This document shows, one piece after another, positions 55,101 through 63,743 of a stretch of DNA of 64,000 nucleotides (position 1 is its first letter; the number at the start of each line of letters is the position of its first letter). The notes beneath the pieces are model-generated. The model made no database searches. It was not told the DNA's origin and saw only the letters and a list, made by a program, of their open reading frames with translations. Both the position numbers and the translations under genes were made by a program. The stretch is from Paracoccaceae bacterium (GTDB lineage: Bacteria; Pseudomonadota; Alphaproteobacteria; Rhodobacterales; Rhodobacteraceae): contig JAFGTV010000006.1 in NCBI GenBank assembly GCA_016938875.1, forward strand, positions 1 to 64,000. The letters are read 5' to 3'.

Positions 55101-57627
55101 CCTCGGCCCCCTCGGGCACCACCCCGTCAAAGCGCGGCTTGATCCCGATCAGCGGCCCGTCGGGCGCCACCGCGCGGGTCAGGCTGCGCTCGACCGGGCG
55201 GCCCGACCCTTCGGACAGGCGCAGGGTGATCCGGGCCTCCAGCGGGGTGCCGGGCGCCTCGATCGGCGCAAAGGTCACGGGCACGCTGGCATGGCCGGTC
55301 TCATCGGTGCGCAGCCCCCCCTCGATCACGCTGAGTTGCGGGGACACGGCCGCGTCATGGCGGCCAAAGCGATAGCCGGGATAATCCGGCAGGCCATCGG
55401 CAGGGGCCAGGCGCACCTCTCCCTCGATCGGCAGATCGGCGCCCGGCGCCCCAAAGAGGTATCGCGCCGCAACCGACAGCATCGGCATATCCGACAGCCG
55501 CAGCGCCCCCTCGGGCAGGGTCAGGTCGAAATCAATACGCTCGGGCAGGAAATCCTCGACCAACAGCTTTTGGCTGGCCAGCGGCGGGGCCTCGGGATCG
55601 GCATAAAGCGCCAGTGTCCACGTGCCGCGCGGCGCGTTATCCACGATCGGCATTGCAAAGACATGGCCGCCCGCCACACCGCCCTGCGACACGGTGCGGG
55701 ACTGTTCCACCCCGTCGGGACGCACCAGGACCGCGGTCAGCGGCAGCGCCTGGATCGCCTGGGCCCGGGCATCGCGGACCAGGGCGGTGGCGTGCACCAC
55801 CTCGCCCGCGCGATAGGCGCCCCGGTCGGTGGTCAGGAACAGATCGATCGGCGGCGCCGGTTCGCGCCCGGCCACACCCCGGTCCGACAGGTCGAACTCC
55901 GGCTCGGTCAGCGACAGAAAGGCGATGTCGCTGTCGCCCTGCTGAACCGTGACCAGCGCGGGCGCGGCCCCGGCGGTGCCCCGCTTCAGGCCCGGCGCAA
56001 AGCGGGCATAGCCCTGTGCGTCGGTCACCGCGGTGCCCAGCACCCGGTTGGCCCGCGACAACAGCGTGACCGTCAGCCCCGCCCGGGCCTCGGCGCTGGC
56101 CAACGAGCGCACAAAGACATGTAACCCGTCGATCCCGCTCATCGTGGCAAGGCCCAGGTCGGACAGAACGAACCACTGGGTCGCCGCAGGCGTGGCGTAA
56201 CGATCCGTCCCCGGCACCACGGCCTGCAACGCATAGATCCCCGCCGGCAGCCCCGCGATGGCCGCATCCAGCGGCAGGCGGGTGGTCACGTCGCGGTTCA
56301 ACTCCATCCCCACGGTGGCGGTGCCGGTCCAGACCTCTTCGGCGACATCCTGGGCAAAGGCATCGTCCTGCCAGGGCGACAGCGGCCGGCCGAAATAATC
56401 GTCCTGGATGGCGCGCAGAAGGTTGCGATCCGACACCCGGCGCAGACGCAGCTCCAGCGTATCGGCATTGACGGTGACCACCGGCAGCGCGGCCTCGCCG
56501 GTTTTCGGCAGCACATAGGCCCGCCCCGGAAACCGCACCAGGGGGCTGCGGTCGCGGACATACTGGGTGATGGTCGCGGTGCGGGCCATCGCCTCGCCAC
56601 TGGCGGCGGGCAGTCCCTGCCGAAAGGTCAGCCGATAGCGCTGGCCATGGCTGACCCCTTCGACACACAGCTTGCGCCCCTCGGCCACGACGGCAAGTCC
56701 CGGCTCGGGCAGTTGCACAAAGGGGGTGTAATCCACCCCGGCGCGCACCAGCGGTTCGGAGAACTCGGCACAGATACGCGGCTGGGCGGCGTCACTCTCG
56801 ACATCGGTATCGACGATGCGAAAGCCGTATTTCCCAACCGCCTGGTCCAGCAGCCGCGCGGTGTCATCACGCGGGGTCAATTGCTGCGACAGGCGCAGGG
56901 CGGGGATCATGTCGCGCCCCCGGCCCTGCACCTCCAGGGCCTGCGCCAGGACCACCAGCGCCTGCGCCCGCGTGGCCCGCGCCACACCGCGCAGATAGCC
57001 GTTGATCGCCGCCGAAACCGCACGGGCCTGATAGCCGCGCCGTTCCCTTATGCTGTCGGGCCGCATCGCCAGGGCCAGCGTGCCGTATTCCACCCATAAC
57101 GCGCCACGATCGGCCAGCACCAGCGCCGATCCGGTCAGCCGCAGCGCCTCCTGCACCCGCCCCTCGGCGCGGGCCCGATTGGCCGCCGTCAGCAGATCGC
57201 CCTGCGTCCAACCGTTGACATAGTGGCGCTGACCCAGCGCCTCGGCCTCTTGGCGGGCGGCCTCTAGATCCCGTTGCCCCAGAAAGCCCAGATCCACCGC
57301 ACGCTGGCCCGCAGCGGCTAGAACCGCCGGATCGGTCGCCAGGACAACCGCCGACAAGGCCCCCTGATAGGGCACGGCCTCGCCCGCGCCGGCCTTGGGG
57401 AAACAACTGTTGGACCGCCCGTTGAAGGTGAACGCACGACAGTCGGGATCGCTCAGGCAGGCGCGGGCGCATCCGTCAAAGTCGACATCCAAAAGGGTGC
57501 GCAAATCGTTGCCCGGGAAATCCACATCGCGCGAAATGGCGATGCGCCGGTCCGGCACCGGGGAGGTCTGCGCAAGGATCGGCGCGGCGCACAGCAAAAG
57601 AACCACAAGGGCAACAAATCGGCGCAT
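52192..57627 (-). CDS. Alpha-2-macroglobulin family protein with N-terminal PAN-like domain and thioester
   Basis: This exported protein has 1811 residues. A signal peptide (MRRFVALVVLLLCAAPILAQ) is followed by a cysteine-rich PAN/apple-like domain around residues 30-90 (CARACLSDPDCRAFTFNG, SNSCFP). Macroglobulin MG repeats and a bait region follow in the middle. The thioester motif GCTEQ is intact with Cys1369, followed by the TED helices and the C-terminal domain. Bacterial A2Ms trap proteases by covalent thioester attachment in the periplasm. There is no lipobox, so it is soluble or loosely held, unlike E. coli YfhM. It is coupled to pbpC (ATGA). Confidence 0.95.
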   Translation of the reverse strand: MRRFVALVVLLLCAAPILAQTSPVPDRRIAISRDVDFPGNDLRTLLDVDFDGCARACLSDPDCRAFTFNGRSNSCFPKAGAGEAVPYQGALSAVVLATDPAVLAAAGQRAVDLGFLGQRDLEAARQEAEALGQRHYVNGWTQGDLLTAANRARAEGRVQEALRLTGSALVLADRGALWVEYGTLALAMRPDSIRERRGYQARAVSAAINGYLRGVARATRAQALVVLAQALEVQGRGRDMIPALRLSQQLTPRDDTARLLDQAVGKYGFRIVDTDVESDAAQPRICAEFSEPLVRAGVDYTPFVQLPEPGLAVVAEGRKLCVEGVSHGQRYRLTFRQGLPAASGEAMARTATITQYVRDRSPLVRFPGRAYVLPKTGEAALPVVTVNADTLELRLRRVSDRNLLRAIQDDYFGRPLSPWQDDAFAQDVAEEVWTGTATVGMELNRDVTTRLPLDAAIAGLPAGIYALQAVVPGTDRYATPAATQWFVLSDLGLATMSGIDGLHVFVRSLASAEARAGLTVTLLSRANRVLGTAVTDAQGYARFAPGLKRGTAGAAPALVTVQQGDSDIAFLSLTEPEFDLSDRGVAGREPAPPIDLFLTTDRGAYRAGEVVHATALVRDARAQAIQALPLTAVLVRPDGVEQSRTVSQGGVAGGHVFAMPIVDNAPRGTWTLALYADPEAPPLASQKLLVEDFLPERIDFDLTLPEGALRLSDMPMLSVAARYLFGAPGADLPIEGEVRLAPADGLPDYPGYRFGRHDAAVSPQLSVIEGGLRTDETGHASVPVTFAPIEAPGTPLEARITLRLSEGSGRPVERSLTRAVAPDGPLIGIKPRFDGVVPEGAEAGFDVIGLGADGALTEMSVKWTLNRVETRYQWYQMGGSWNWEPVTTRSRVSGGAGVMTGGRLALATPVDWGRYEVVVERTQGVYAAASVAFNAGWYAPADASQTPDMLELSLDRPAYVPGQTATLRIVPRHAGKALIAVMSNHLIDMKPVDLVAGENTVTLPVTDAWGAGAYVTATLIRPMATEARQNPTRALGLAYAPVDPGAHRLSASFDTAPEAAPRAPLEIALRVTGIAPGETAYATIAAVDLGILNLTGFASPDPDGHYFGQRRLGMGLRDVYGRLIDGMNGAMGAVRSGGDAAAGLRMQAPPPTEDLVALFTGPVQVGADGYARATLDMPAFNGTVRLMAVAWSDTGVGQATRDVLVRDPVVVNASLPRFLAPGDDSRLLLEIVHAKGPAGRMGLDVSATGVTLARGTIPSGVDLVAGGKATLAIPLRAGAVGLHEITVSLTTPDGQVLRKTLRLPVQVNDPEVMRRTRFDLADGDRFTADDALFAGFVPGSGRATLAIGPIARLDAPGLLAVLDRYPYGCTEQLTSRALPLLYLDQVAAAMGLASRDETRARVDRTIAAVLANQASNGAFGLWAAGSGDFWLDAYVTDFLSRAKAQGFDLPQPAFRAALDNLRNRVNTAPDFDEGGQALAYALMVLAREGAAAMGDLRYYADVKADAFSTPLALGQLGAALASYGDPVRADALFARAARLMSARMAAEEPPVWRADYGTDLRDAAGLLALAVEAGSTAVDRETLVRQVAAPSGPRSTQEAMWTLLAAHALIDRPGAAGFSLNGAALDGPLVRLLRAGAGAAVLGNDSGAAATLTVTSFGVPDRPEPAGGNGYAITRRHYSMQGDAVTLEAVRTGTRIVTVIEVTPFARSEARLMVSDPLPAGFEIDNPSLLRGGDIRALDWLELSAETQHAEFRQDRFLAAVDWRSDGVLRLAYVMRATAPGRYRHPSASVEDMYRPDRRAWTDGGQVGVIE

Positions 57628-57767
57628 CGAAATATCCTCCGGGCAAAGGGCTTGGGGAATGCTGGCACGGGGTCAACGCGATTGGCAAGGATTCCCCCGG
57701 CAGCGTTAATCGGCTGTTCACCCCGATCCTGAAGACTGTCCCAAATGGCCTGCCGTGGAGAATCCGC

Positions 57768-60356
57768 TTGGACATGACCGACAAACTTGCCGAGGAACGG
57801 CGCGCGCGCCTTGCCGCCGAGCGGTTGCTCGATCAGAAAAGCCGCGAGTTGTTCGAGGCCAACCGCCGCCTTGCCCAACATTCCCGCGCCCTGTCCGAAG
57901 AGATCGTGCAAACCCGCCAGACCGCAGAGGAACTGCGCGGTCGCAACACCGAGGTGCTGTCGGAACTGGCCGAGGTGTCCCAGGCCGCGACGGTCGCCCG
58001 CCAGCGGCTATGGGATTCGCTGGAAACCGTGCGGGACGGTTTCGCGCTGTTCGATGCCGAGGATCGGCTGGTCATCGCCAACCGCGCCTATTTGTCGGTG
58101 TTTGAGGGGCTGGATGCCGTCAGCCCCGGCGTGCGCTATGATGAAATTATCCGCCTGACGCTGGAAGAGGGGATCGTCGACACCAACGGTCAACCACCCC
58201 GCGCATGGATGGAGGAGATGCTGTCGCGCTGGCACATGGACCCCGTGCCCGCCAGGGTAATCCGGTTGTGGAACGGCACGTATATCAAGCTGCTGGACCG
58301 CCGCACCCCCTCGGGTGACATGGTCAGCCTGTCGATCGACATCACCGAAATGATGCGCATGTGGGCCTCGGTCGAGGCGATCCCGGACGGGTTCGTGCTT
58401 TATGATCACGAGGATCGGCTGGTGATGTGCAACGACCGATACCGCGAATTCTACGCCGAAAGCGCCGAGGTCCTTGTCCCCGGCACCCGGTTCGAGGACA
58501 TCCTGCGCCACGGCCTGGCGCGGGGCCTGTATTCGGACGCACGGGGCCGCGAAGAGGACTGGCTGAGCGAGCGGATGATCCGCCACCTCAGCCCCGAGGG
58601 GATGACCGAACAACAACTCGCCGATGGGCGCTGGCTGCGCATCCTGGAAAAGCGCACCCCCGATGGCGGGCTGGTCGGCCTGCGCGTCGACATCACCGAA
58701 CAAAAACGCCAGCAAGAGGCGCTGGAACGCGCCCGCGTCGCCGCCGAGGCCGCGAACCGCGCCAAATCCGCCTTCCTCGCCAACATGAGCCATGAGTTGC
58801 GCACCCCGATGAACGGCGTGGTCGGCATGGCGGAACTGATGTGCGAAACCGAGATGACCGAGGAACAGCGCCTGTACGCCCACACCATCCGCGAATCGGG
58901 CGAGGCATTGCTGAGCCTGCTCAACGATGTGCTGGATTACTCCAAGATCGAGGCCGACAAGCTCCAGCTGCACAGCGAACCGTTCGACCTGGAACGCACG
59001 ATCCACGAGATCGTCATGCTGTTGCAGGCCTCGGCGCGGGACAAGGCGCTGGATGTGCTGATCGACTATGACATGTTCCTGCCAACCCGGTTCAAGGGCG
59101 ATCGTGGCCGCGTCCGGCAAGTGTTGACCAACCTGATCGGCAACGCGGTGAAATTCACCGAAGAGGGTCACGTGCTGATCCGTGTCGTCGGGTTCGAGGA
59201 TCACGACGGCGCCGCCCGGCAGGTCCATATCACCGTCGAGGATACCGGGATCGGCATCGACCCCGCCATGCAGGACCACGTGTTCGGCGAGTTCAACCAG
59301 GTCGAGGATCAGCAAAACCGCAAGTTCGAGGGCACCGGGCTGGGCCTGGCGATCACCAAGCGGCTGGTCGGGCTGATGGGCGGCGAAATCTGGCTGGACT
59401 CCGAAAAGGGACAGGGCGCCAGTTTCGGCATCCGCCTGACCCTGCCCGTCGCCGAACAGGCCGATCCGATGCAACTGCCCGTGGCCACCGCCGCGCACCA
59501 CATCCTGGTGGTCGACGACCAAGAGGTGAACCGCACCATCCTGGAACGTCAGTTGTCCCAACTGGGCCTGGAGGTGGTCAGCCATTTCAGCGCCGAACCG
59601 GCCCTTGCCGACGCCCCGGCGGCCGACCTGGTGGTGACCGACCACCGCATGCCCGGCATGGACGGGCTGGCCTTTGCCCGCGCGCTGCGGACGCGGGGGT
59701 ATACCCGGCCCATCCTGATGCTGACCTCGAACCCGGCCCTCTTGCGCCATTCCGGCGACAGCGGCGAAAGCGGGCTGAACCTGGTGTTGCAAAAGCCCGT
59801 TCTGCGCCGCGCCCTTTATGAGGCGATCGCCACCCTTGCACCGCCGACGGCCAGCGCGGCGCAACACGACAGCCCCGCCCCGCCGCGCCGGATGCGCGTG
59901 CTCGCCGCCGAGGATAACCGCACCAACCGCCTGGTGCTGGAAAAGATGGTCGCGGGGCTGAATATCGACCTGCGCCATGCCAGTGACGGCCACGAGGCCG
60001 TTAACGCCTATCGCGCCGAGCGGCCCGACCTGATCTTGATGGATATCTCGATGCCCAGTTGCGACGGCAAGGCCGCAACCCGCGCCATCCGCGTGATCGA
60101 GGCTGAAACCGGCGTCCCTCCGGTCCCGGTGATCGCCCTGACCGCCCACGCCATGGATGGCGACGCCGAGGATATCCTGGCCGCCGGGCTGAACGCCTGC
60201 CTGACCAAACCGCTGAGCAAGGCAGCCCTGCTGGACAAGATCGAGACCTACCGCCCCAACGAATGCGCGCCAATCCAGACCACCGCCGAAACCCCCGTCC
60301 CCTTGCCCCCGACCGCCCGGCCAACGGCAAAGGCAACCGGGCGGCAGGCGATCTAG
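57768..60356 (+). CDS. Soluble hybrid histidine kinase with two PAS domains and two receivers
   Basis: This 862-residue protein has an N-terminal coiled coil (about 1-80) and two PAS-type domains (about 80-190 and 200-310). The kinase core follows: H-box FLANMSHELRTPMNGVVG, N-box NLIGNAVKFT, G1 DTGIGI, G2 GTGLGLAI. Receiver 1 carries ILVVDDQEVNR with phosphoacceptor DHRMPGMDG, and receiver 2 LAAEDNRTNR with DISMPSCDG; both keep acidic pocket, aspartate and lysine. No membrane segment or Hpt domain is seen, so the signal is cytosolic and the downstream partner is elsewhere. The start is TTG at 57768, because GGAG is 7 nt upstream; the ATG two codons later would be too far. It is divergent from the macroglobulin gene. 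Confidence 0.93.
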   Translation: MDMTDKLAEERRARLAAERLLDQKSRELFEANRRLAQHSRALSEEIVQTRQTAEELRGRNTEVLSELAEVSQAATVARQRLWDSLETVRDGFALFDAEDRLVIANRAYLSVFEGLDAVSPGVRYDEIIRLTLEEGIVDTNGQPPRAWMEEMLSRWHMDPVPARVIRLWNGTYIKLLDRRTPSGDMVSLSIDITEMMRMWASVEAIPDGFVLYDHEDRLVMCNDRYREFYAESAEVLVPGTRFEDILRHGLARGLYSDARGREEDWLSERMIRHLSPEGMTEQQLADGRWLRILEKRTPDGGLVGLRVDITEQKRQQEALERARVAAEAANRAKSAFLANMSHELRTPMNGVVGMAELMCETEMTEEQRLYAHTIRESGEALLSLLNDVLDYSKIEADKLQLHSEPFDLERTIHEIVMLLQASARDKALDVLIDYDMFLPTRFKGDRGRVRQVLTNLIGNAVKFTEEGHVLIRVVGFEDHDGAARQVHITVEDTGIGIDPAMQDHVFGEFNQVEDQQNRKFEGTGLGLAITKRLVGLMGGEIWLDSEKGQGASFGIRLTLPVAEQADPMQLPVATAAHHILVVDDQEVNRTILERQLSQLGLEVVSHFSAEPALADAPAADLVVTDHRMPGMDGLAFARALRTRGYTRPILMLTSNPALLRHSGDSGESGLNLVLQKPVLRRALYEAIATLAPPTASAAQHDSPAPPRRMRVLAAEDNRTNRLVLEKMVAGLNIDLRHASDGHEAVNAYRAERPDLILMDISMPSCDGKAATRAIRVIEAETGVPPVPVIALTAHAMDGDAEDILAAGLNACLTKPLSKAALLDKIETYRPNECAPIQTTAETPVPLPPTARPTAKATGRQAI

Positions 60357-60363
60357 ACCGGGC

Positions 60364-61140
60364 TTACCCCGCCTCGGCCGGGCGCACAAAAACCAGCCGG
60401 TCGCCTTGGGACAAATCGGGGCGGAAGCGATAGCCGCCGGTGTCGAAATCAGTCAGCCCCTCGGGGTCGGTCAGACGCCGCTCGACGATGAAACGGGCCA
60501 TCGCGCCGCGCGCCTTCTTGGCGTAAAAGCTGACGATTTTCGGCCCGCCCTGGCGATCCTCCATGAACACCGGGGTGATGACCCGCAGCGTCAGGGCCGC
60601 CGGATCGACCGCGCCGAAATATTCCTGGCTGGCACAGTTCACCAGCACATCGGTCCCGGCCGCGCGCCCCGCGTCGTTCAACGCGCGGGCCAGCCGATCG
60701 CCCCAATAGGCGTAAAGGGTGGCACCTTTTTCCGTCTTTAGCCGGCTGCCCATTTCCAACCGATAGGGCTGGATCCCATCCAGGGGCCGCAACACCCCGT
60801 AAAGGCCCGAGAGAATCCGCAGATGCCCCTGGGCAAAACGCATCTCGTCGGGGTCCAGCGTCGCGGCCTCAAGCCCGGCATAGGTGTCCCCGTCAAAGGC
60901 CAGCGCGGCGGGCTTGACCGCCTGCGGCGCCGGGTCGGCGGCAAAGGCGTCAAAGCGGTCGGCGTTCAGCCGGGCCAGCTTGTCGCTGATATGCATCAGC
61001 TTGGACAGCGCGTCGGGGCCAAGCCCGCGCGCCACCTCGGCCAGGTGCACGGCATCGTCCTGAAACACCGGTGCGGTCGGGCTGACCCCCTCGACCGGGT
61101 TCAGGTCCAGACGTTTCGCGGGCGAAATCACGACAAGCAT
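60364..61140 (-). CDS. yaaA: YaaA-family peroxide stress protein
   Basis: This 258-residue protein opens with MLVVISPAKRLDLNP and contains LMHISDKLARLNADRFDAF, RILSGLYGVLRPLDGIQPYR and VNCASQEYFGAVD, the conserved blocks of YaaA. E. coli YaaA lowers free iron during peroxide stress and has a DNA-binding fold. The stop is only 7 bp from the convergent kinase gene. It may share a transcript with recQ upstream (62-bp gap). No OxyR gene is nearby. Confidence 0.95.
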   Translation of the reverse strand: MLVVISPAKRLDLNPVEGVSPTAPVFQDDAVHLAEVARGLGPDALSKLMHISDKLARLNADRFDAFAADPAPQAVKPAALAFDGDTYAGLEAATLDPDEMRFAQGHLRILSGLYGVLRPLDGIQPYRLEMGSRLKTEKGATLYAYWGDRLARALNDAGRAAGTDVLVNCASQEYFGAVDPAALTLRVITPVFMEDRQGGPKIVSFYAKKARGAMARFIVERRLTDPEGLTDFDTGGYRFRPDLSQGDRLVFVRPAEAG

Positions 61141-61202
61141 GCGGTCCTCTTTCCTTTCGATGCGCGTCCGACAGATAGCAGAGCGCGCCGTGGCGTCCAG
61201 CC

Positions 61203-63242
61203 TCAGCCCTCGGCCAGCACATCCAGGAATGCGGTGCCGAACCGTTCCGCCCGCCGCTCGCCCATCAGCCGGGTCAGCGCGGACATGTCGCGCGGCCGCG
61301 TCTCGGCCAGTTTCGCGATCAACGAGGCCGAACAGCTCATCGGTTTGTCCTGCCCGGTCGCGCCACGCGCCAGGTCGGCCTGCACCTGCATCAGCCGATC
61401 ATAAATATCCCCCGCGCCCCGCCCCGCCAGCTTGCGCCGGACCGGGTGGGGCAGATCGGCCACAGCCCCGGTGATCACCCCCAGAAAGGCGGCGCCGTAA
61501 CGGTCCAGCTTGGTCGCGCCAACACCGCCGATCCGGGCCATCTGGTCCAGGGTTTCCGGCCGGGTCTCGGCCATCTCGATCAGGGTCTTGTCATTGAAGA
61601 TGATATAGGCGGGCACGCCGGCGGTCTCGGCCAGGGCGCGGCGCTTGGCCTTGAGCGCGGACAACAGCGGCGCATCCTCGTCCGAGACCAAGGCGCGCAC
61701 CGCCGGGCGCGCCGCCGCCGCGCGGATCGTGTCGCGGCGCAGCGCGATCGTCGCCTCGCCGCGCAGAATCGGGCGGGCGGCCTCGGTCATGCGCAGGGCG
61801 CCGTGGCGCTCGGGATCGGGGCGCACCAGGTCGCGCCCCATCATCTGACGAAACACCGCCTGCCAGCCACGGCGGTCGAACTCTCGCCCGACGCCAAAGG
61901 TCGGCAGGCCGTCATGGCCTCGGGCCTGAACCTTGTCGGTGGGATTGCCGGTCAGGATGTCGATCAGGTGGCCGGTGCCGAAATATTCACCCGTGCGCAG
62001 AATCGCCGACAGCGCCTTTCGGACGGCCTCGGTCGCGTCAAAGGTCTCGGGCGGCGTGTCGCACAGGTCGCAATGACCGCAGGGCGCGGCCTCTTCGCCG
62101 AAATAGCCCAGCAAGACCTGGCGGCGACACACCAGCGCCTCTGCCAGACCCAAAAGCGCGTTCAGCCGGGCGTGATCGGCGGCGCGGCGTTCGGGGGGGG
62201 CCAGCCCCTCGTCGATCTGAGATCGGCGCAGGCGGATATCCTCGGGGCCATAAAGCGTCAGCGTCTCGGCGGGGGCGCCGTCGCGCCCGGCCCGGCCGAT
62301 TTCCTGGTAATAGGCCTCGATCGACTTGGGCAGGTCGGCATGGGCGACCCAGCGGATGTCGGGTTTGTCGACCCCCATGCCAAAGGCCACGGTGGCCACC
62401 ACGATCAGCCCGTCGTCGCGCTGAAACCGTGTCTCGACCGCGCGCCGATCGGCCGGGTCCATGCCGCCGTGATAGGCACAGGCCGCGTGCCCGGCCTGAC
62501 CCAATGCGGCGGCCAGGGTTTCGGTCTTTGCCCGCGTGCCGCAATAGACGATGCCCGGCTGACCCTTTCGCGCGGCGGCGAATTGCAGGATCTGCTGGCG
62601 CGGACCATCCTTGGGGGAAAAGGCCAGGTGAATATTGGGCCGGTCAAAGCCGCGCAGGAACGTCGCCGGCTGCACCCCGTCGAACAGCCGTGCGACGATT
62701 TCCTCACGGGTTTCGGCATCCGCCGTGGCGGTAAAGGCCGCCAGCGGCACATCCAGCGCCCGGCGCAGATCGCCGATGCGCAGGTAATCGGGGCGAAAAT
62801 CGTGGCCCCATTGGCTGACGCAATGGGCCTCGTCCACGGCGATCAGGCCGACGCCGATGCGGCGCAGCATGTTCACCGTCCCCGCCGAGGCCAGCCGCTC
62901 GGGCGCCATGTACAGCAGTTTCAACCGACCCGCCTCTAGCGCGGCAAAGACCGCCTGGGTTTCGTCCTCGGTATTGCCAGAGGTCAGCGCACCGGCGGCA
63001 ACCCCGGCCTCGTGCAGGCCGCGCACCTGGTCGCGCATCAACGCGATCAGCGGCGAGATAACGACCGTCACCCCGTCGCGCACCAGCGCGGGCAGTTGGA
63101 AACACAGCGACTTGCCCCCGCCGGTGGGCATGATGGCCAGGGTGTTCTGCCCCTGGACCACGGCGGCGACGATCTCTTCCTGGCCGGGGCGGAAGGCGTC
63201 GAATCCGAAAACGGAGGCAAGAAGATCCTGGGCCGGGGACAT
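61203..63242 (-). CDS. recQ: RecQ, ATP-dependent 3'-5' DNA helicase
   Basis: This 679-residue helicase has the superfamily 2 motifs: Walker A AIMPTGGGKSLCFQLPAL, the DEAH box with aromatic-rich loop VDEAHCVSQWGHDFRPDY and motif VI QEIGRAGRDG. The zinc site (CGHCDLC) of the RQC domain and a C-terminal HRDC domain follow. It acts in recombination repair and replication-fork restart. The ATG at 63242 has AGGTG at about 5 nt, and the longer frame is rejected. Length is slightly above E. coli RecQ (about 610). Confidence 0.95.
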   Translation of the reverse strand: MSPAQDLLASVFGFDAFRPGQEEIVAAVVQGQNTLAIMPTGGGKSLCFQLPALVRDGVTVVISPLIALMRDQVRGLHEAGVAAGALTSGNTEDETQAVFAALEAGRLKLLYMAPERLASAGTVNMLRRIGVGLIAVDEAHCVSQWGHDFRPDYLRIGDLRRALDVPLAAFTATADAETREEIVARLFDGVQPATFLRGFDRPNIHLAFSPKDGPRQQILQFAAARKGQPGIVYCGTRAKTETLAAALGQAGHAACAYHGGMDPADRRAVETRFQRDDGLIVVATVAFGMGVDKPDIRWVAHADLPKSIEAYYQEIGRAGRDGAPAETLTLYGPEDIRLRRSQIDEGLAPPERRAADHARLNALLGLAEALVCRRQVLLGYFGEEAAPCGHCDLCDTPPETFDATEAVRKALSAILRTGEYFGTGHLIDILTGNPTDKVQARGHDGLPTFGVGREFDRRGWQAVFRQMMGRDLVRPDPERHGALRMTEAARPILRGEATIALRRDTIRAAAARPAVRALVSDEDAPLLSALKAKRRALAETAGVPAYIIFNDKTLIEMAETRPETLDQMARIGGVGATKLDRYGAAFLGVITGAVADLPHPVRRKLAGRGAGDIYDRLMQVQADLARGATGQDKPMSCSASLIAKLAETRPRDMSALTRLMGERRAERFGTAFLDVLAEG

Positions 63243-63318
63243 GACACCTGACAGGCTGGGGCGGTTGGGGGCTTTCGCGACACTCCCACAGCGCATTCAG
63301 CGGGACAAGGGTCGAAGG

Positions 63319-63606
63319 TCAGACAAACATATAGATGTTGTTGGCGATGACGATTCGCAGGGCATATATGCCCAGCAGAACGATCAGCGGCGCCAGATCC
63401 AGCCCCCCCGTATCGGGCAATAAGCGGCGGATCGGGGAATAGATCGGTTCCAGCAGACGGTTCAGCCCGTTCCAGACCTGTGCCACCAGCGGCTGATACA
63501 GGTTGAGCACCTGAAAGCTGATCAGCCAGCTCATGATGATCTGCACGATGATCACGAACCAGACCACGTCGAGGATCAACAGCAGGATCTGAAAGAGCGA
63601 AAGCAT
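63319..63606 (-). CDS. YggT family membrane protein
   Basis: This 95-residue protein has two hydrophobic regions, LFQILLLILDVVWFVIIVQII near the N-terminus and LDLAPLIVLLGIYALRIVIA near the end. They flank the conserved loop LNRLLEPIYSPIRRLLPDTG. The YggT family is linked to osmotic tolerance and to cell-division or membrane organisation in different bacteria, without a proven mechanism. The ATG at 63606 has GGGGTTCC upstream and fits the family length (about 95). It lies 76 bp upstream of recQ on the same strand and is divergent from the thioesterase gene. Confidence 0.92.
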   Translation of the reverse strand: MLSLFQILLLILDVVWFVIIVQIIMSWLISFQVLNLYQPLVAQVWNGLNRLLEPIYSPIRRLLPDTGGLDLAPLIVLLGIYALRIVIANNIYMFV

Positions 63607-63743
63607 GGCCGGAACCCCGTTGCGAAAAAAGACCCCTAACAGGTAGGCGCAGCGACGCGCGGGTGCAACCGCGTTTCCGCCGCGTTCCGCTTGACGCCGC
63701 GCGCAGACCGCGCAAGGGACGGACCGCGTCAAGGAGCCCGCCG

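Noticed and set aside
58008-60389. 793-residue minus-strand frame
   Set aside because: It is antisense to the hybrid histidine kinase, whose motifs are complete. The antisense product has only compositional bias.
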